Positions 1 through 5,288 are shown, counted from the first letter of the stretch. The stretch: DNA of 5,288 nucleotides from Anaerolineae bacterium (GCA_029933115.1 JAOZOT010000047.1:1-5288); one strand, 5' to 3'. Notes: generated from the letters alone by a model not told the origin. Program-made: numbers and translations.

Positions 1-1
1 G

Positions 2-205
2 ATGATACGAATCAACAACGGAAAATACGAAATCGAGTGGGAAGAGGGGATGACCGTGGACCGGTTGCTGGAAAGGTGCAATTTCACCTTTGATATGATC
101 GTGGTCAACGTAAATGGCCAGGTCATCCCCAGAGATGAATACAAGACCTGCACAATCCAAGACGGCGATGAGGTGAGAGTGATACACCTCATCGCCGGCG
201 GTTAA
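2..205 (+). CDS. thiS: ThiS-family sulfur carrier protein (ubiquitin-like fold)
   Basis: This small beta-grasp protein carries sulfur as a C-terminal thiocarboxylate. In thiamine synthesis the carrier is adenylated by ThiF, sulfurated, and then donates sulfur to thiazole synthase ThiG. It has 67 residues, close to the usual ThiS length of about 66 and shorter than most MoaD proteins. It ends in Gly66-Gly67, the essential diglycine. Two conserved patches resemble E. coli ThiS from memory: the VNGQVIPR stretch (residues 37-44) and the QDGDEVRVIHLIAGG tail (53-67). The N-terminal MIRINN and the EGMTV turn (15-19) are also typical. The ATG is the second base of the window, so no ribosome site can be checked and a slightly earlier start is possible, though the N-terminus already looks complete. 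No thiF, thiG or thiamine gene is visible, so a role serving another sulfur-transfer or MoaD-like partner upstream cannot be excluded. The next gene begins 22 bases later. Confidence 0.87.
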   Translation: MIRINNGKYEIEWEEGMTVDRLLERCNFTFDMIVVNVNGQVIPRDEYKTCTIQDGDEVRVIHLIAGG

Positions 206-215
206 GACACGGCTC

Positions 216-222
216 AAAGGAG
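216..222 (+). promoter_or_regulatory. Shine-Dalgarno site of rocD
   Basis: AAAGGAG lies five bases before the ATG at 228. It is a strong ribosome binding site and fixes the aminotransferase start. It sits in the 22-base gap after the ThiS stop codon, and no promoter or terminator fits in that gap, which supports co-transcription of the two genes. Confidence 0.8.
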
Positions 223-227
223 AGCCC

Positions 228-1430
228 ATGAACACAAAAGAGTACATCGCTATTGAGAACCAGTACGGTGCCCACAATTACCGCCCACTGGACGTGGTCA
301 TCAGCCGCGCCGAGGGCATCTGGGTCTACGATGTGGAAGGCAAGAAGTACATGGATTTCCTCAGCGCTTACTCAGCAGTGAACCAGGGCCATTGCCACCC
401 GCGCATTCTCAAGGCCCTGCAAGACCAGGCCCGAAAGGTCACCCTCACCTCCCGCGCCTTCCGCAACGACCAACTGCCGCTGCTGGCCAAGGAACTGTGC
501 GAACTGACGGGCTACGAGATGATGTTGCCCATGAACTCGGGCACAGAAGCCATAGAAACCGCCCTCAAAGCCGCTCGCAAGTGGGGCTACACCGTCAAGG
601 GCGTAGAAAAGGACAAGGCCGAGATTGTCACCTGCGCCGGCAACTTTCACGGACGCAGCATCACCATCGTCACTTTTTCCACCGAAGAGAACTACCGTGG
701 CGGGTATGGCCCCTTCACCCCCGGCTTTGTGACCATTCCCTATGGCGACGCCGAGGCGCTGGAAGCAGCCATCAACGAGAACACGGTGGCCTTTCTGGTG
801 GAACCTATCCAGGGTGAGGGCGGTGTGGTGGTCCCGCCCCAGGGCTATCTCAAAAAAGCCCGCCAAATCTGCACCAGGCACAACGTGCTCTTCATAGCCG
901 ATGAGATCCAAACCGGTCTGGGGCGCACGGGCAAGCTCTTTGCCTGCGAGCACGAGGGTGTGCGCCCTGACGTAATCGTCATAGGCAAGGCCCTGTCCGG
1001 CGGCTTTTACCCTGTCTCGGCGGTGCTGGCTTCCAGGGAGGTCCTGGGCGTGTTCAACCCCGGCAGTCACGGCTCCACTTTTGGCGGCAACCCGCTGGCC
1101 TGTGCCGTGGCGCGCGAAGCCCTCAAGGTATTGGTAGAAGAAGGGATGATCGAGAATGCGGCCAGGCTGGGCGACTACTTCTTGGGGCGGCTACAGCGTA
1201 TCGAAAGTGACCATGTGGAGTTGGTACGCGGCAAAGGATTATTCATCGGCGTGGTGCTCAAACGCGAAGCCGGCGGCGCCCGTCGCTTCTGCGAGGCTTT
1301 GAAAGACAAAGGTCTGCTTTGCAAAGAAACGCGCGAGCACGTCATCCGCTTCGCACCGCCGCTGGTCATCACCAAAGAAGAGCTCGACTGGGCACTGGAC
1401 CGCATCGAAGAAGTGCTGATGATGGATTGA
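228..1430 (+). CDS. rocD: Ornithine aminotransferase (ornithine--oxo-acid transaminase)
   Basis: This cytoplasmic, PLP-dependent class III aminotransferase moves the delta-amino group of L-ornithine to 2-oxoglutarate. The products are glutamate and glutamate-5-semialdehyde, which cyclises to pyrroline-5-carboxylate, linking arginine/ornithine breakdown to proline and glutamate. At 400 residues it matches Bacillus RocD in length. The N-terminal YGAHNYRPL (13-21) and SAYSAVNQGHCHP (46-58) segments mark it as RocD rather than the related acetylornithine aminotransferase ArgD. Recalled human OAT residues have clear counterparts here: Tyr55 = Tyr18, Tyr85 = Tyr48, Arg180 = Arg143, Glu235 = Glu197, Asp263 = Asp225, Gln266 = Gln228, the Schiff-base Lys292 = Lys254 (in GKALSGG), and Thr322 = Thr284 (in HGSTFGGNPL). 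Nothing essential is missing, so it should be active. It lies 22 bases after the ThiS gene and 8 bases before a metal-dependent hydrolase, as in an operon. The alternative, a 4-aminobutyrate or acetylornithine enzyme, is unlikely. Confidence 0.95.
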   Translation: MNTKEYIAIENQYGAHNYRPLDVVISRAEGIWVYDVEGKKYMDFLSAYSAVNQGHCHPRILKALQDQARKVTLTSRAFRNDQLPLLAKELCELTGYEMMLPMNSGTEAIETALKAARKWGYTVKGVEKDKAEIVTCAGNFHGRSITIVTFSTEENYRGGYGPFTPGFVTIPYGDAEALEAAINENTVAFLVEPIQGEGGVVVPPQGYLKKARQICTRHNVLFIADEIQTGLGRTGKLFACEHEGVRPDVIVIGKALSGGFYPVSAVLASREVLGVFNPGSHGSTFGGNPLACAVAREALKVLVEEGMIENAARLGDYFLGRLQRIESDHVELVRGKGLFIGVVLKREAGGARRFCEALKDKGLLCKETREHVIRFAPPLVITKEELDWALDRIEEVLMMD

Positions 1431-1434
1431 GGGA
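1429..1434 (+). promoter_or_regulatory. Shine-Dalgarno site of the amidohydrolase, overlapping the rocD stop
   Basis: GAGGGA begins inside the rocD TGA stop codon and ends four bases before the ATG at 1439. This decides the hydrolase start: the same frame is open back to an ATG at 1319, but those 40 extra codons overlap rocD and encode an Arg-rich sequence with no family resemblance. The overlap of stop codon and ribosome site suggests translational coupling. Confidence 0.72.
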
Positions 1435-1438
1435 CGAC

Positions 1439-3043
1439 ATGGCCGATCTGGTTCTCTACAATGGCAAGCTGCACACCCAAGACCCGGCCTATCCCCAGGC
1501 CACTGCCGTCGCCATCGGCGAGGGGCGCATCCTGGCCGTTGGCCGCGACGCTGAAATCGAACCCCTCGCCGGCCCCAACACTCAGACCATTGACCTGAAA
1601 GGCCGCCTGGTGCTACCTGGCCTCACAGACTGCCACATCCACTTCCTGGCCTACGCCCTGCGCCGTAGCCAGGTGATCCTGGACGGCGTAGATGACTGGC
1701 AAGAGGTACGGCGGCGGATACTGGCCGGGGTAGAGCGCACTGCCCCCGGCCGGTGGGTGCTGGGTGGGGGGTGGAATCAGAACCTGTGGGGGGATGGGAC
1801 CTTCCCCAGCAAAGCCGACCTGGACGACATCTCTCCCCGCAATCCGGTGGCGCTGAGCCGCACCGACGGGCACAGCTTATGGGTCAACAGCCTGGCGCTG
1901 GAAAAAGCCGGCATCACCGCTGAGACGCCCGACCCACCCAAAAGCCGCATTGACCGTGACCCAGACAGCGGTGAACCCACCGGCATCCTGCGTGAATGGG
2001 AAGCGATCAGGTTAATCCGAGAGATCATCCCCGAACCCAACGACGAGTCAATCGCTGCCGCTCTGCGCGAAAGCATAGCCGAGGCCCACCGGCTGGGATT
2101 GACCGCCATCCATGAGATGCGGGTAGAGCGGGAGAAGACACCCGCGCTGCGCGCTTTTCTGCGCCTGCGACAGCAAGGAGAACTGCTCTTGCGCGTGGCC
2201 TGCATGATCGCAGTGGAGCACCTGGACGAAGCTATCACCCTGGGATTGGGCAGCGGCCTCGGCGATGCGACCCTGCGCATAGGCGGGGTCAAGCTCTTCG
2301 CCGACGGCAGCATGGGCTCGGGCACGGCCTGGATGCTGGAGCCCTTCGAGGGGAGCGATGACAACTATGGCCTGGCCATTACTCCTCAAGAAGAACTTCT
2401 CGACGTTGCCCGTCGTGCCCACGCAGCCGGCCTCAGCCTGGCCATCCACGCCATCGGCGACCGCGCCATCCGTGAGGTGCTCGATGTGCTGAGCCAAATT
2501 CAGGGGGGACGGCCCTCCGCTCTCCGGCACCGCATTGAGCACGTGCAGTGCATCCATCCCGACGACATCCACCGGCCGGCCCAACTGGGCGTAATCGCCT
2601 CCATGCAGCCACCCCACATCATGGATGACTGGGCAGTGGCCGACAGGGTGTGGGGGCAGCGGGGCCGATACGCCTACGCCTTCCGCAGCCTGCTGGACGC
2701 CGGAACCAACCTGGCCTTTGGCTCCGACTGTCCTGTAGCCCCCTTGAATCCACTGCTGGGCATACAGGCGGCTGTCCTCCGACAAGACCGGAAGGGCAAA
2801 CCAGAGGGAGGGTGGTACCCGGCGGAGCGGCTGACAGTTGCCGAGGCGGTGCGGGGCTACACCCTGGGAGCCGCCTACGCTGTGGGGCTGGAAGACGTGT
2901 TGGGCAGCATTAGCCCCGGCAAGCTGGCCGACATGGTCGTCCTCTCCCGCGACATCTTTACCATCCCGCCGGAGGAAATCTCCGATACCCAGGTGGACTA
3001 TACCATCTTTGATGGACAAGTAGTATATCGCCGGGTTGACTGA
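1439..3043 (+). CDS. Amidohydrolase family protein (Amidohydro_3 / YtcJ-like metal-dependent hydrolase)
   Basis: The 534-residue protein belongs to the amidohydrolase superfamily: a TIM barrel flanked by a small beta-sandwich built from both chain ends. The N-terminal strand set (residues 1-55) leads to the metal-binding HxH in TDCHIHF (His66, His68). Family signatures follow: GGGWNQNLWG (109-118), SRTDGHSLWVNS (140-151), GGVKLFADGSMGSGTA (282-297, with Lys285 as a likely metal-bridging or active-site lysine), AIHAIGDRA (335-343, His337), RHRIEHVQ (363-370, His368), and FGSDCPV (427-433, Asp430 as the likely catalytic aspartate). The C-terminal SISPGKLADMVVLSRD (490-505) returns to the sandwich. 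This order fits the YtcJ/AepA group, which includes N-substituted formamide deformylase (NfdA), and the 534-residue length is normal for the group. The substrate cannot be read from the sequence. An amide or N-acyl compound is likely, and the position 8 bases after rocD hints at amino-acid or amine catabolism, but that is inference. No signal peptide is seen, so it should be cytoplasmic. Confidence 0.9.
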   Translation: MADLVLYNGKLHTQDPAYPQATAVAIGEGRILAVGRDAEIEPLAGPNTQTIDLKGRLVLPGLTDCHIHFLAYALRRSQVILDGVDDWQEVRRRILAGVERTAPGRWVLGGGWNQNLWGDGTFPSKADLDDISPRNPVALSRTDGHSLWVNSLALEKAGITAETPDPPKSRIDRDPDSGEPTGILREWEAIRLIREIIPEPNDESIAAALRESIAEAHRLGLTAIHEMRVEREKTPALRAFLRLRQQGELLLRVACMIAVEHLDEAITLGLGSGLGDATLRIGGVKLFADGSMGSGTAWMLEPFEGSDDNYGLAITPQEELLDVARRAHAAGLSLAIHAIGDRAIREVLDVLSQIQGGRPSALRHRIEHVQCIHPDDIHRPAQLGVIASMQPPHIMDDWAVADRVWGQRGRYAYAFRSLLDAGTNLAFGSDCPVAPLNPLLGIQAAVLRQDRKGKPEGGWYPAERLTVAEAVRGYTLGAAYAVGLEDVLGSISPGKLADMVVLSRDIFTIPPEEISDTQVDYTIFDGQVVYRRVD

Positions 3044-3052
3044 TAAAATCCA

Positions 3053-3074
3053 AGGCAAATTTTCACATTTGCCT
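3053..3074 (+). terminator. Possible terminator hairpin after the amidohydrolase gene
   Basis: AGGCAAAT and ATTTGCCT form a perfect 8-bp inverted repeat around the 6-base loop TTTCAC, starting 9 bases after the hydrolase stop codon. Its position suits transcription termination of the upstream three-gene block. The stem is AT-rich and the + strand has no T-run after it (the next bases are GCTAACAAATC), so it is not a textbook intrinsic terminator. It could instead stabilise the 3' end of the mRNA. Confidence 0.4.
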
Positions 3075-3120
3075 GCTAACAAATCTTGCCCCTGCAAAAG
3101 GGCGTGCACAGCAAAGACTG

Positions 3121-3172
3121 AGGAGCCCCCGGCCTGAGACTTCGAGCTCAGTCGAGACGCCCGGGCCGAAGG
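3121..3172. repeat. GC-rich partly palindromic element, possible dispersed-repeat relative
   Basis: The stretch contains CTGAG (3134-3138) facing CTCAG (3147-3151) across an 8-base loop, enclosed by CCCGG (3128-3132) facing CCGGG (3161-3165). A GAGAC pentamer occurs on both sides of the centre (3136-3140 and 3155-3159). The central TTCGAGCTCAG shares the TTCGA and GCTCAG words with the repeat inserted at 4822-4884. It may be a decayed member of the same intergenic repeat class, or simply a structured leader of the lipoprotein mRNA. One copy in one window cannot settle this. Confidence 0.35.
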
Positions 3173-3220
3173 CTTGTGGGGCCATCCCCATCCCCAGACC
3201 CGCTGCGCAAGCCCAAAAAC

Positions 3221-3227
3221 GAGGAGG
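3221..3227 (+). promoter_or_regulatory. Shine-Dalgarno site of the lipoprotein gene
   Basis: GAGGAGG lies nine bases before the ATG at 3237. It is a strong site and selects this start over the in-frame ATG at 3174. The chosen start places a basic-hydrophobic-lipobox signal peptide exactly at the N-terminus. Confidence 0.82.
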
Positions 3228-3236
3228 TTCACTTTT

Positions 3237-4268
3237 ATGAAACGCGCCCTGTTAATCCTTTTAGCCCTGACTATCGTTACCGGCTGCGGCCCGACGCCGA
3301 CGCCAGAGCCCACAGCCACGCCCACGCCTTCCCCGCCTCCCACCGATACTCCGGTGCCAACCGACACCCCCGTGCCTACCCCTGTGCCATCCCCCACTCC
3401 GACCCCTCAGCCGGAGGCTGTGGTAGCAGTAGACCTTTTGAATCTGCGGGCTGGCCCCGGTACCAACTATGACATCCTGACGATGATGGAAGAAGGGACA
3501 AAGTTGAAAGTAGTGGGGCGAACAGAAGCCAACGACTGGCTGAAAGTAGTCACGGCCGATGGTCGAGAAGGATGGGTCTTTGCCGAGATGGTGAACGTCA
3601 GTGGTGATTTAAAGGCCATAGCGATAGCTCAGGCTCCGGCCACACCGACGCCGCTGCCCTCACCTACTCCAGAGGCTGCTGAGGCCACCACCGAACCCCC
3701 CACACCCACGCCCAAGCCCGGGATCCTACTGGAAGACGATTTCAGTGACCCCGCCGGTGGCTGGCCAGAAAGCGACAACGGGCATAAATGGTGGTATGAA
3801 GACGGCGAATTCCACGGGCTGGTGAAAGGAGCCTATTATCTGACTTGGCAGGGGTATCCGGGAAAGGTTTTCTCCGATTTCGCCCTGGAAGCGGATGTCC
3901 GCAAGGTTGATGGGCCCAACGGCGCCGGCTTTGGCCTGGCCTTTCGAATCGCCGGCTGGAACAATACCTATGTTTTCAACATAACCGGGGATGGAAACTA
4001 TACGTTGTTCAAGATTGTGGATGGAAAACGGAGCGATGTGGTGGGATGGTCGTCGGCCCCTGACATCATCAACAGAGGCAACAGCACCAATCATTTGCTC
4101 GTGGTATGCCAGGGCTCACATATATGGTGCTACATCAACGGCCAACTGGTAGCCGATGTGATAGACGAAAGCCACGCCGAAGGGGAAATTGGGTTCTCCA
4201 TCGAGTCCCAGGAAGTTGCCGACCTCCACGTCGCTTTCGACAACATCGTGGTAAAGCCTGTCGAGTGA
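3237..4268 (+). CDS. Secreted lipoprotein with SH3b domain and C-terminal LamG/DUF1080-like domain
   Basis: This 343-residue protein is modular and exported. Residues 1-17 form a lipoprotein signal: MKR, a hydrophobic run, and the lipobox VTGC with Cys17 as the lipid-modified residue. Residues 19-60 are a Thr/Pro-rich linker, typical of surface-exposed lipoproteins. Residues 61-121 match a bacterial SH3 (SH3b, SH3_3-type) domain through LNLRAGPGTNYDIL, WLKVVTADGREGWVFAEMV and the interposed beta-turns; such domains often bind peptidoglycan or protein ligands. A second Thr/Pro linker covers about 134-161. The C-terminal part (162-343) starts with LLEDDFSDPAGGW and runs through Gly/aromatic beta-strands to FDNIVVKP. 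That layout is typical of concanavalin A-like, LamG or DUF1080 sandwiches that often bind carbohydrate. No hydrolase catalytic site can be named, so binding is more likely than catalysis. Cys291 and Cys298 lie on adjacent strands and could form a disulfide. A large membrane protein gene begins 31 bases downstream. The ligand is unknown. Confidence 0.87.
   Translation: MKRALLILLALTIVTGCGPTPTPEPTATPTPSPPPTDTPVPTDTPVPTPVPSPTPTPQPEAVVAVDLLNLRAGPGTNYDILTMMEEGTKLKVVGRTEANDWLKVVTADGREGWVFAEMVNVSGDLKAIAIAQAPATPTPLPSPTPEAAEATTEPPTPTPKPGILLEDDFSDPAGGWPESDNGHKWWYEDGEFHGLVKGAYYLTWQGYPGKVFSDFALEADVRKVDGPNGAGFGLAFRIAGWNNTYVFNITGDGNYTLFKIVDGKRSDVVGWSSAPDIINRGNSTNHLLVVCQGSHIWCYINGQLVADVIDESHAEGEIGFSIESQEVADLHVAFDNIVVKPVE
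3339..3374 (+). repeat. Tandem 18-bp repeat in the Thr/Pro linker of the lipoprotein
   Basis: Two adjacent 18-base units (3339-3356 and 3357-3374) each encode Pro-Thr-Asp-Thr-Pro-Val, followed by shorter Pro-Thr-Pro-Val and Pro-Ser-Pro-Thr variants. The units differ mainly at third codon positions, so the peptide repeat is kept while the DNA has drifted. Such linkers vary in length through slippage or unequal exchange. Read backwards, this Pro/Thr tract also makes the long Gly-Val-rich false frame on the minus strand. Confidence 0.7.
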
Positions 4269-4299
4269 GGTCTATAGAACGCCATGCCTGTGCGTATCA

Positions 4300-5288
4300 A
4301 TGCCTGAAAGCCTGAAAAAGACTTTTGCCAATTTTGATTTCGGCCTGATCCTGGTCTTGCTGCTCCTGACCTTTGCCGTCTCCCCGCTGCTGAGGTCGGG
4401 CCTGCCCAGCATGGCCGATGTGCCCATTCACCTCTACCGCACTATGGAGTTGGTCCGCTGCTGGCAGGAGGGGGTCTACTACCCCCGCTGGGCTCCGAAC
4501 CTAGCCTTTGGCTACGGTTATCCCCTTTTCGATTTTGCCCCCCCTCTGCCCTACTTCATCGCCGGGCTCTTCCACATCCTGGGGGCCGATCTCGAGACAG
4601 CCATCAAACTGCTGGCGATCCTCTGTTTCCTGCTCTACGGCCTGGGGATGTACCTCTTCGCCAGAGAGATTCTGGGAGCAAAACCAGCCCTGCTGGCAGC
4701 GGCGGCCTACGTCTACACCCCCTTCCGCTTTCGAGAGATTCTCATCTACGGCGGCAACTACCCCCAGATTCTGGCCATGGCCCTCTACCCCTGGATTCTG
4801 TGGGCCTTCTACAAAATCATCGCCCAGGGCAGGCCCTTCGACCCCTCGACGGGGCTCAGGACAGGCTGGGCTCAGGGCGGGCCCCAGTACATCGTCGCCG
4901 GAGCCCTCTCCTACGCCAGCCTGATGCTCAGCCACAACTTTCACGCCCTCGTCTTTACCCCTCTCCTGCTGGCCTACGCGCTCTATCTGATGTGGACTAC
5001 GAAGAAGTGGAATAGGGCCAAGGAGGCCGGCTTGACTTTGGCCTTGGGTCTGGGCCTGAGCGCCTTCTTCTGGGTGCCCGTCCTCCACGACATGAGGTGG
5101 ACGCCGACCCAAGAGGGCTACTACCTGAGCCACACCGACTTCCACCGGCGATTCTTGAGCCTCAGAGACCTGGTGGCCTGGCCCGCGCCTCTGGATGCCT
5201 CGGCAGACAACCCTTATTTGCCTTTCAGTTTGGGGCCGGCCATTGTGCTCCTGGCGACCATCAGCCTGGCCGCGCTGACAGTGGACGC
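4300..5288 (+). CDS. Polytopic membrane protein, PTPS-related / GT-C-like family (3' end cut by window)
   Basis: A single open frame runs from the ATG at 4300 to the window end, giving 329 full codons with no stop, so the C-terminus is missing. Hydrophobic segments are visible near residues 14-31, 100-121, 156-174, 198-232 (probably two), 242-262 and 311-327. After the first segment comes an extracytoplasmic loop with MADVPIHLYRTMELV (38-52, Asp40 and His44), then YYPRWAPNLAFGYGYPLFDFAPPLPYF (60-86 overall). This pattern matches the '6-pyruvoyl-tetrahydropterin synthase-related' membrane proteins known from Chloroflexota and archaea. Their name is historical. Their topology, with an acidic residue in the first outer loop, recalls GT-C glycosyltransferases that use lipid-linked sugars, so envelope glycosylation is a plausible but unproven role. 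Residues 175-195 hold an inserted repeat peptide. No good Shine-Dalgarno site precedes the ATG, so the start is less certain than for the other genes. It lies 31 bases after the lipoprotein stop and is probably co-transcribed with it. Confidence 0.83.
   Translation, partial: MPESLKKTFANFDFGLILVLLLLTFAVSPLLRSGLPSMADVPIHLYRTMELVRCWQEGVYYPRWAPNLAFGYGYPLFDFAPPLPYFIAGLFHILGADLETAIKLLAILCFLLYGLGMYLFAREILGAKPALLAAAAYVYTPFRFREILIYGGNYPQILAMALYPWILWAFYKIIAQGRPFDPSTGLRTGWAQGGPQYIVAGALSYASLMLSHNFHALVFTPLLLAYALYLMWTTKKWNRAKEAGLTLALGLGLSAFFWVPVLHDMRWTPTQEGYYLSHTDFHRRFLSLRDLVAWPAPLDASADNPYLPFSLGPAIVLLATISLAALTVD
4302..4317 (+). repeat. Tandem octamer at the start of the membrane protein gene
   Basis: GCCTGAAA occurs twice in direct succession (4302-4309 and 4310-4317), starting at the last base of the ATG codon. 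A related ATGCCTG also occurs at 4284-4290. The duplication adds codons to the N-terminus. It may be a chance slippage product. Confidence 0.5.
4822..4884. repeat. Dispersed short repeat inserted in frame in the membrane protein gene
   Basis: This GC-rich element contains TTCGACCCC, CGACGGGG and two copies of a GGCTCAGGRCRGG word (4854-4866 and 4869-4881, 11 of 13 bases alike). Near-identical 15-base direct repeats (4822-4836 and 4870-4884, 13 of 15 alike) bound it at a 48-base offset, an exact multiple of three. The protein therefore reads AQGRP, 11 further residues, then AQGGP (175-195), and the frame survives. CCCC (4842-4845) faces GGGG (4851-4854) as a small hairpin. On the minus strand it reads CPEPRRGVEG, close to the 'CPEPVEG' peptide often seen when a widespread short bacterial repeat falls inside genes. 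The family link rests on recognition from memory. Confidence 0.65.

Larger units (their letters stand above)
3044..3236. other. Non-coding spacer between the catabolic block and the envelope genes
   Basis: This 193-base stretch has no convincing gene. It begins with the 8-bp hairpin at 3053-3074. A weaker CCCT/AGGG hairpin with a GCAAA loop lies at 3090-3102. A GC-rich, partly palindromic region follows at about 3121-3172, and the ribosome site of the lipoprotein gene ends the stretch. The lipoprotein promoter is expected here, but I cannot point to a convincing -35/-10 pair. The lipoprotein frame is open back to an ATG at 3174, but that start has no ribosome site and would bury the signal peptide. 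Confidence 0.6.

Noticed and set aside
372..1070. Minus-strand open frame of 232 codons
   Set aside because: It is fully opposite rocD, whose protein is a clear full-length match to a known family. The minus-strand protein looks like no family.
1319..1438. N-terminal extension of the amidohydrolase to the ATG at 1319
   Set aside because: The extension overlaps rocD by more than 100 bases, has an Arg-rich sequence with no family match, and lacks a ribosome site. The ATG at 1439 has a GAGGGA site and starts a typical N-terminus.
3090..3102. CCCT/AGGG mini-hairpin with a GCAAA loop
   Set aside because: Four base pairs is too short to claim function in GC-rich spacer DNA. It is mentioned only in the description of the spacer.
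3174..3236. N-terminal extension of the lipoprotein to the ATG at 3174
   Set aside because: It would put 21 polar residues before the signal peptide, and it lacks the good ribosome site found before 3237.
2048..3397. Long open frame on the minus strand (449 codons) with a Gly-Val-rich start
   Set aside because: It lies opposite the amidohydrolase and the lipoprotein linker. Its Gly/Val repeats are the reverse reading of the Thr-Pro linker, and the rest has no recognisable family pattern. It is an effect of GC-rich codon use.
4106..4315. Plus-strand open frame of 69 codons at the end of the lipoprotein gene
   Set aside because: It is an out-of-frame Arg/Pro-rich shadow of the lipoprotein C-terminal domain, with no ribosome site and no family resemblance.
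4501..5145. Minus-strand open frame of 214 codons
   Set aside because: It is opposite the membrane protein frame, which has strong hydrophobic segments and family motifs. The minus-strand translation is Gly/Gln/Glu-rich and contains the repeat peptide CPEPRRGVEG, itself a sign of a false gene.
1..5288. CRISPR array, tRNA, rRNA, riboswitch or transposase
   Set aside because: I saw no regularly spaced repeats with unique spacers, no tRNA-like cloverleaf, no TPP-riboswitch core before the ThiS gene (its upstream region is outside the window), and no transposase motifs or terminal inverted repeats of an insertion sequence.

Overview
The window is GC-rich bacterial DNA, with every supported gene on the + strand. 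The gene set points to an uncultured Chloroflexota lineage, most likely Anaerolineae-like. The clues are a lipoprotein with Thr-Pro linkers and an SH3b domain, a PTPS-related polytopic membrane protein, and a short dispersed repeat whose minus strand reads like the familiar 'CPEPVEG' repeat peptide. This placement is inferred from gene style, because the window holds no phylogenetic marker.

Positions 1-3043 hold a compact, probably co-transcribed block. It contains a ThiS-type sulfur carrier with a C-terminal Gly-Gly, a complete ornithine aminotransferase (RocD) with all its catalytic residues, and an Amidohydro_3/YtcJ-type metal-dependent hydrolase. The gaps are 22 and 8 bases, and the second and third genes have clear Shine-Dalgarno sites. 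RocD and the hydrolase suggest amino-acid or amide catabolism. The sulfur carrier is probably the last gene of an upstream group (thiamine synthesis or another sulfur-transfer system) that lies outside the window.

Positions 3044-3236 are a non-coding spacer with a perfect 8-bp hairpin just after the hydrolase stop and a GC-rich, partly palindromic stretch. The second gene pair starts after it.

Positions 3237-5288 encode cell-envelope proteins. The first is a secreted lipoprotein with three parts: a lipobox, an SH3b domain between two Thr/Pro linkers, and a C-terminal LamG/DUF1080-like beta-sandwich. The second is a large polytopic membrane protein of the PTPS-related (GT-C-like) type, cut by the window end. 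The membrane gene carries an in-frame insertion of a short dispersed repeat, which is the most noteworthy item here. I found no RNA gene, CRISPR array, transposase or clear sign of a new multi-gene system. The genes belong to known families, and the interest lies in the repeat insertion and in the gene neighbourhood.
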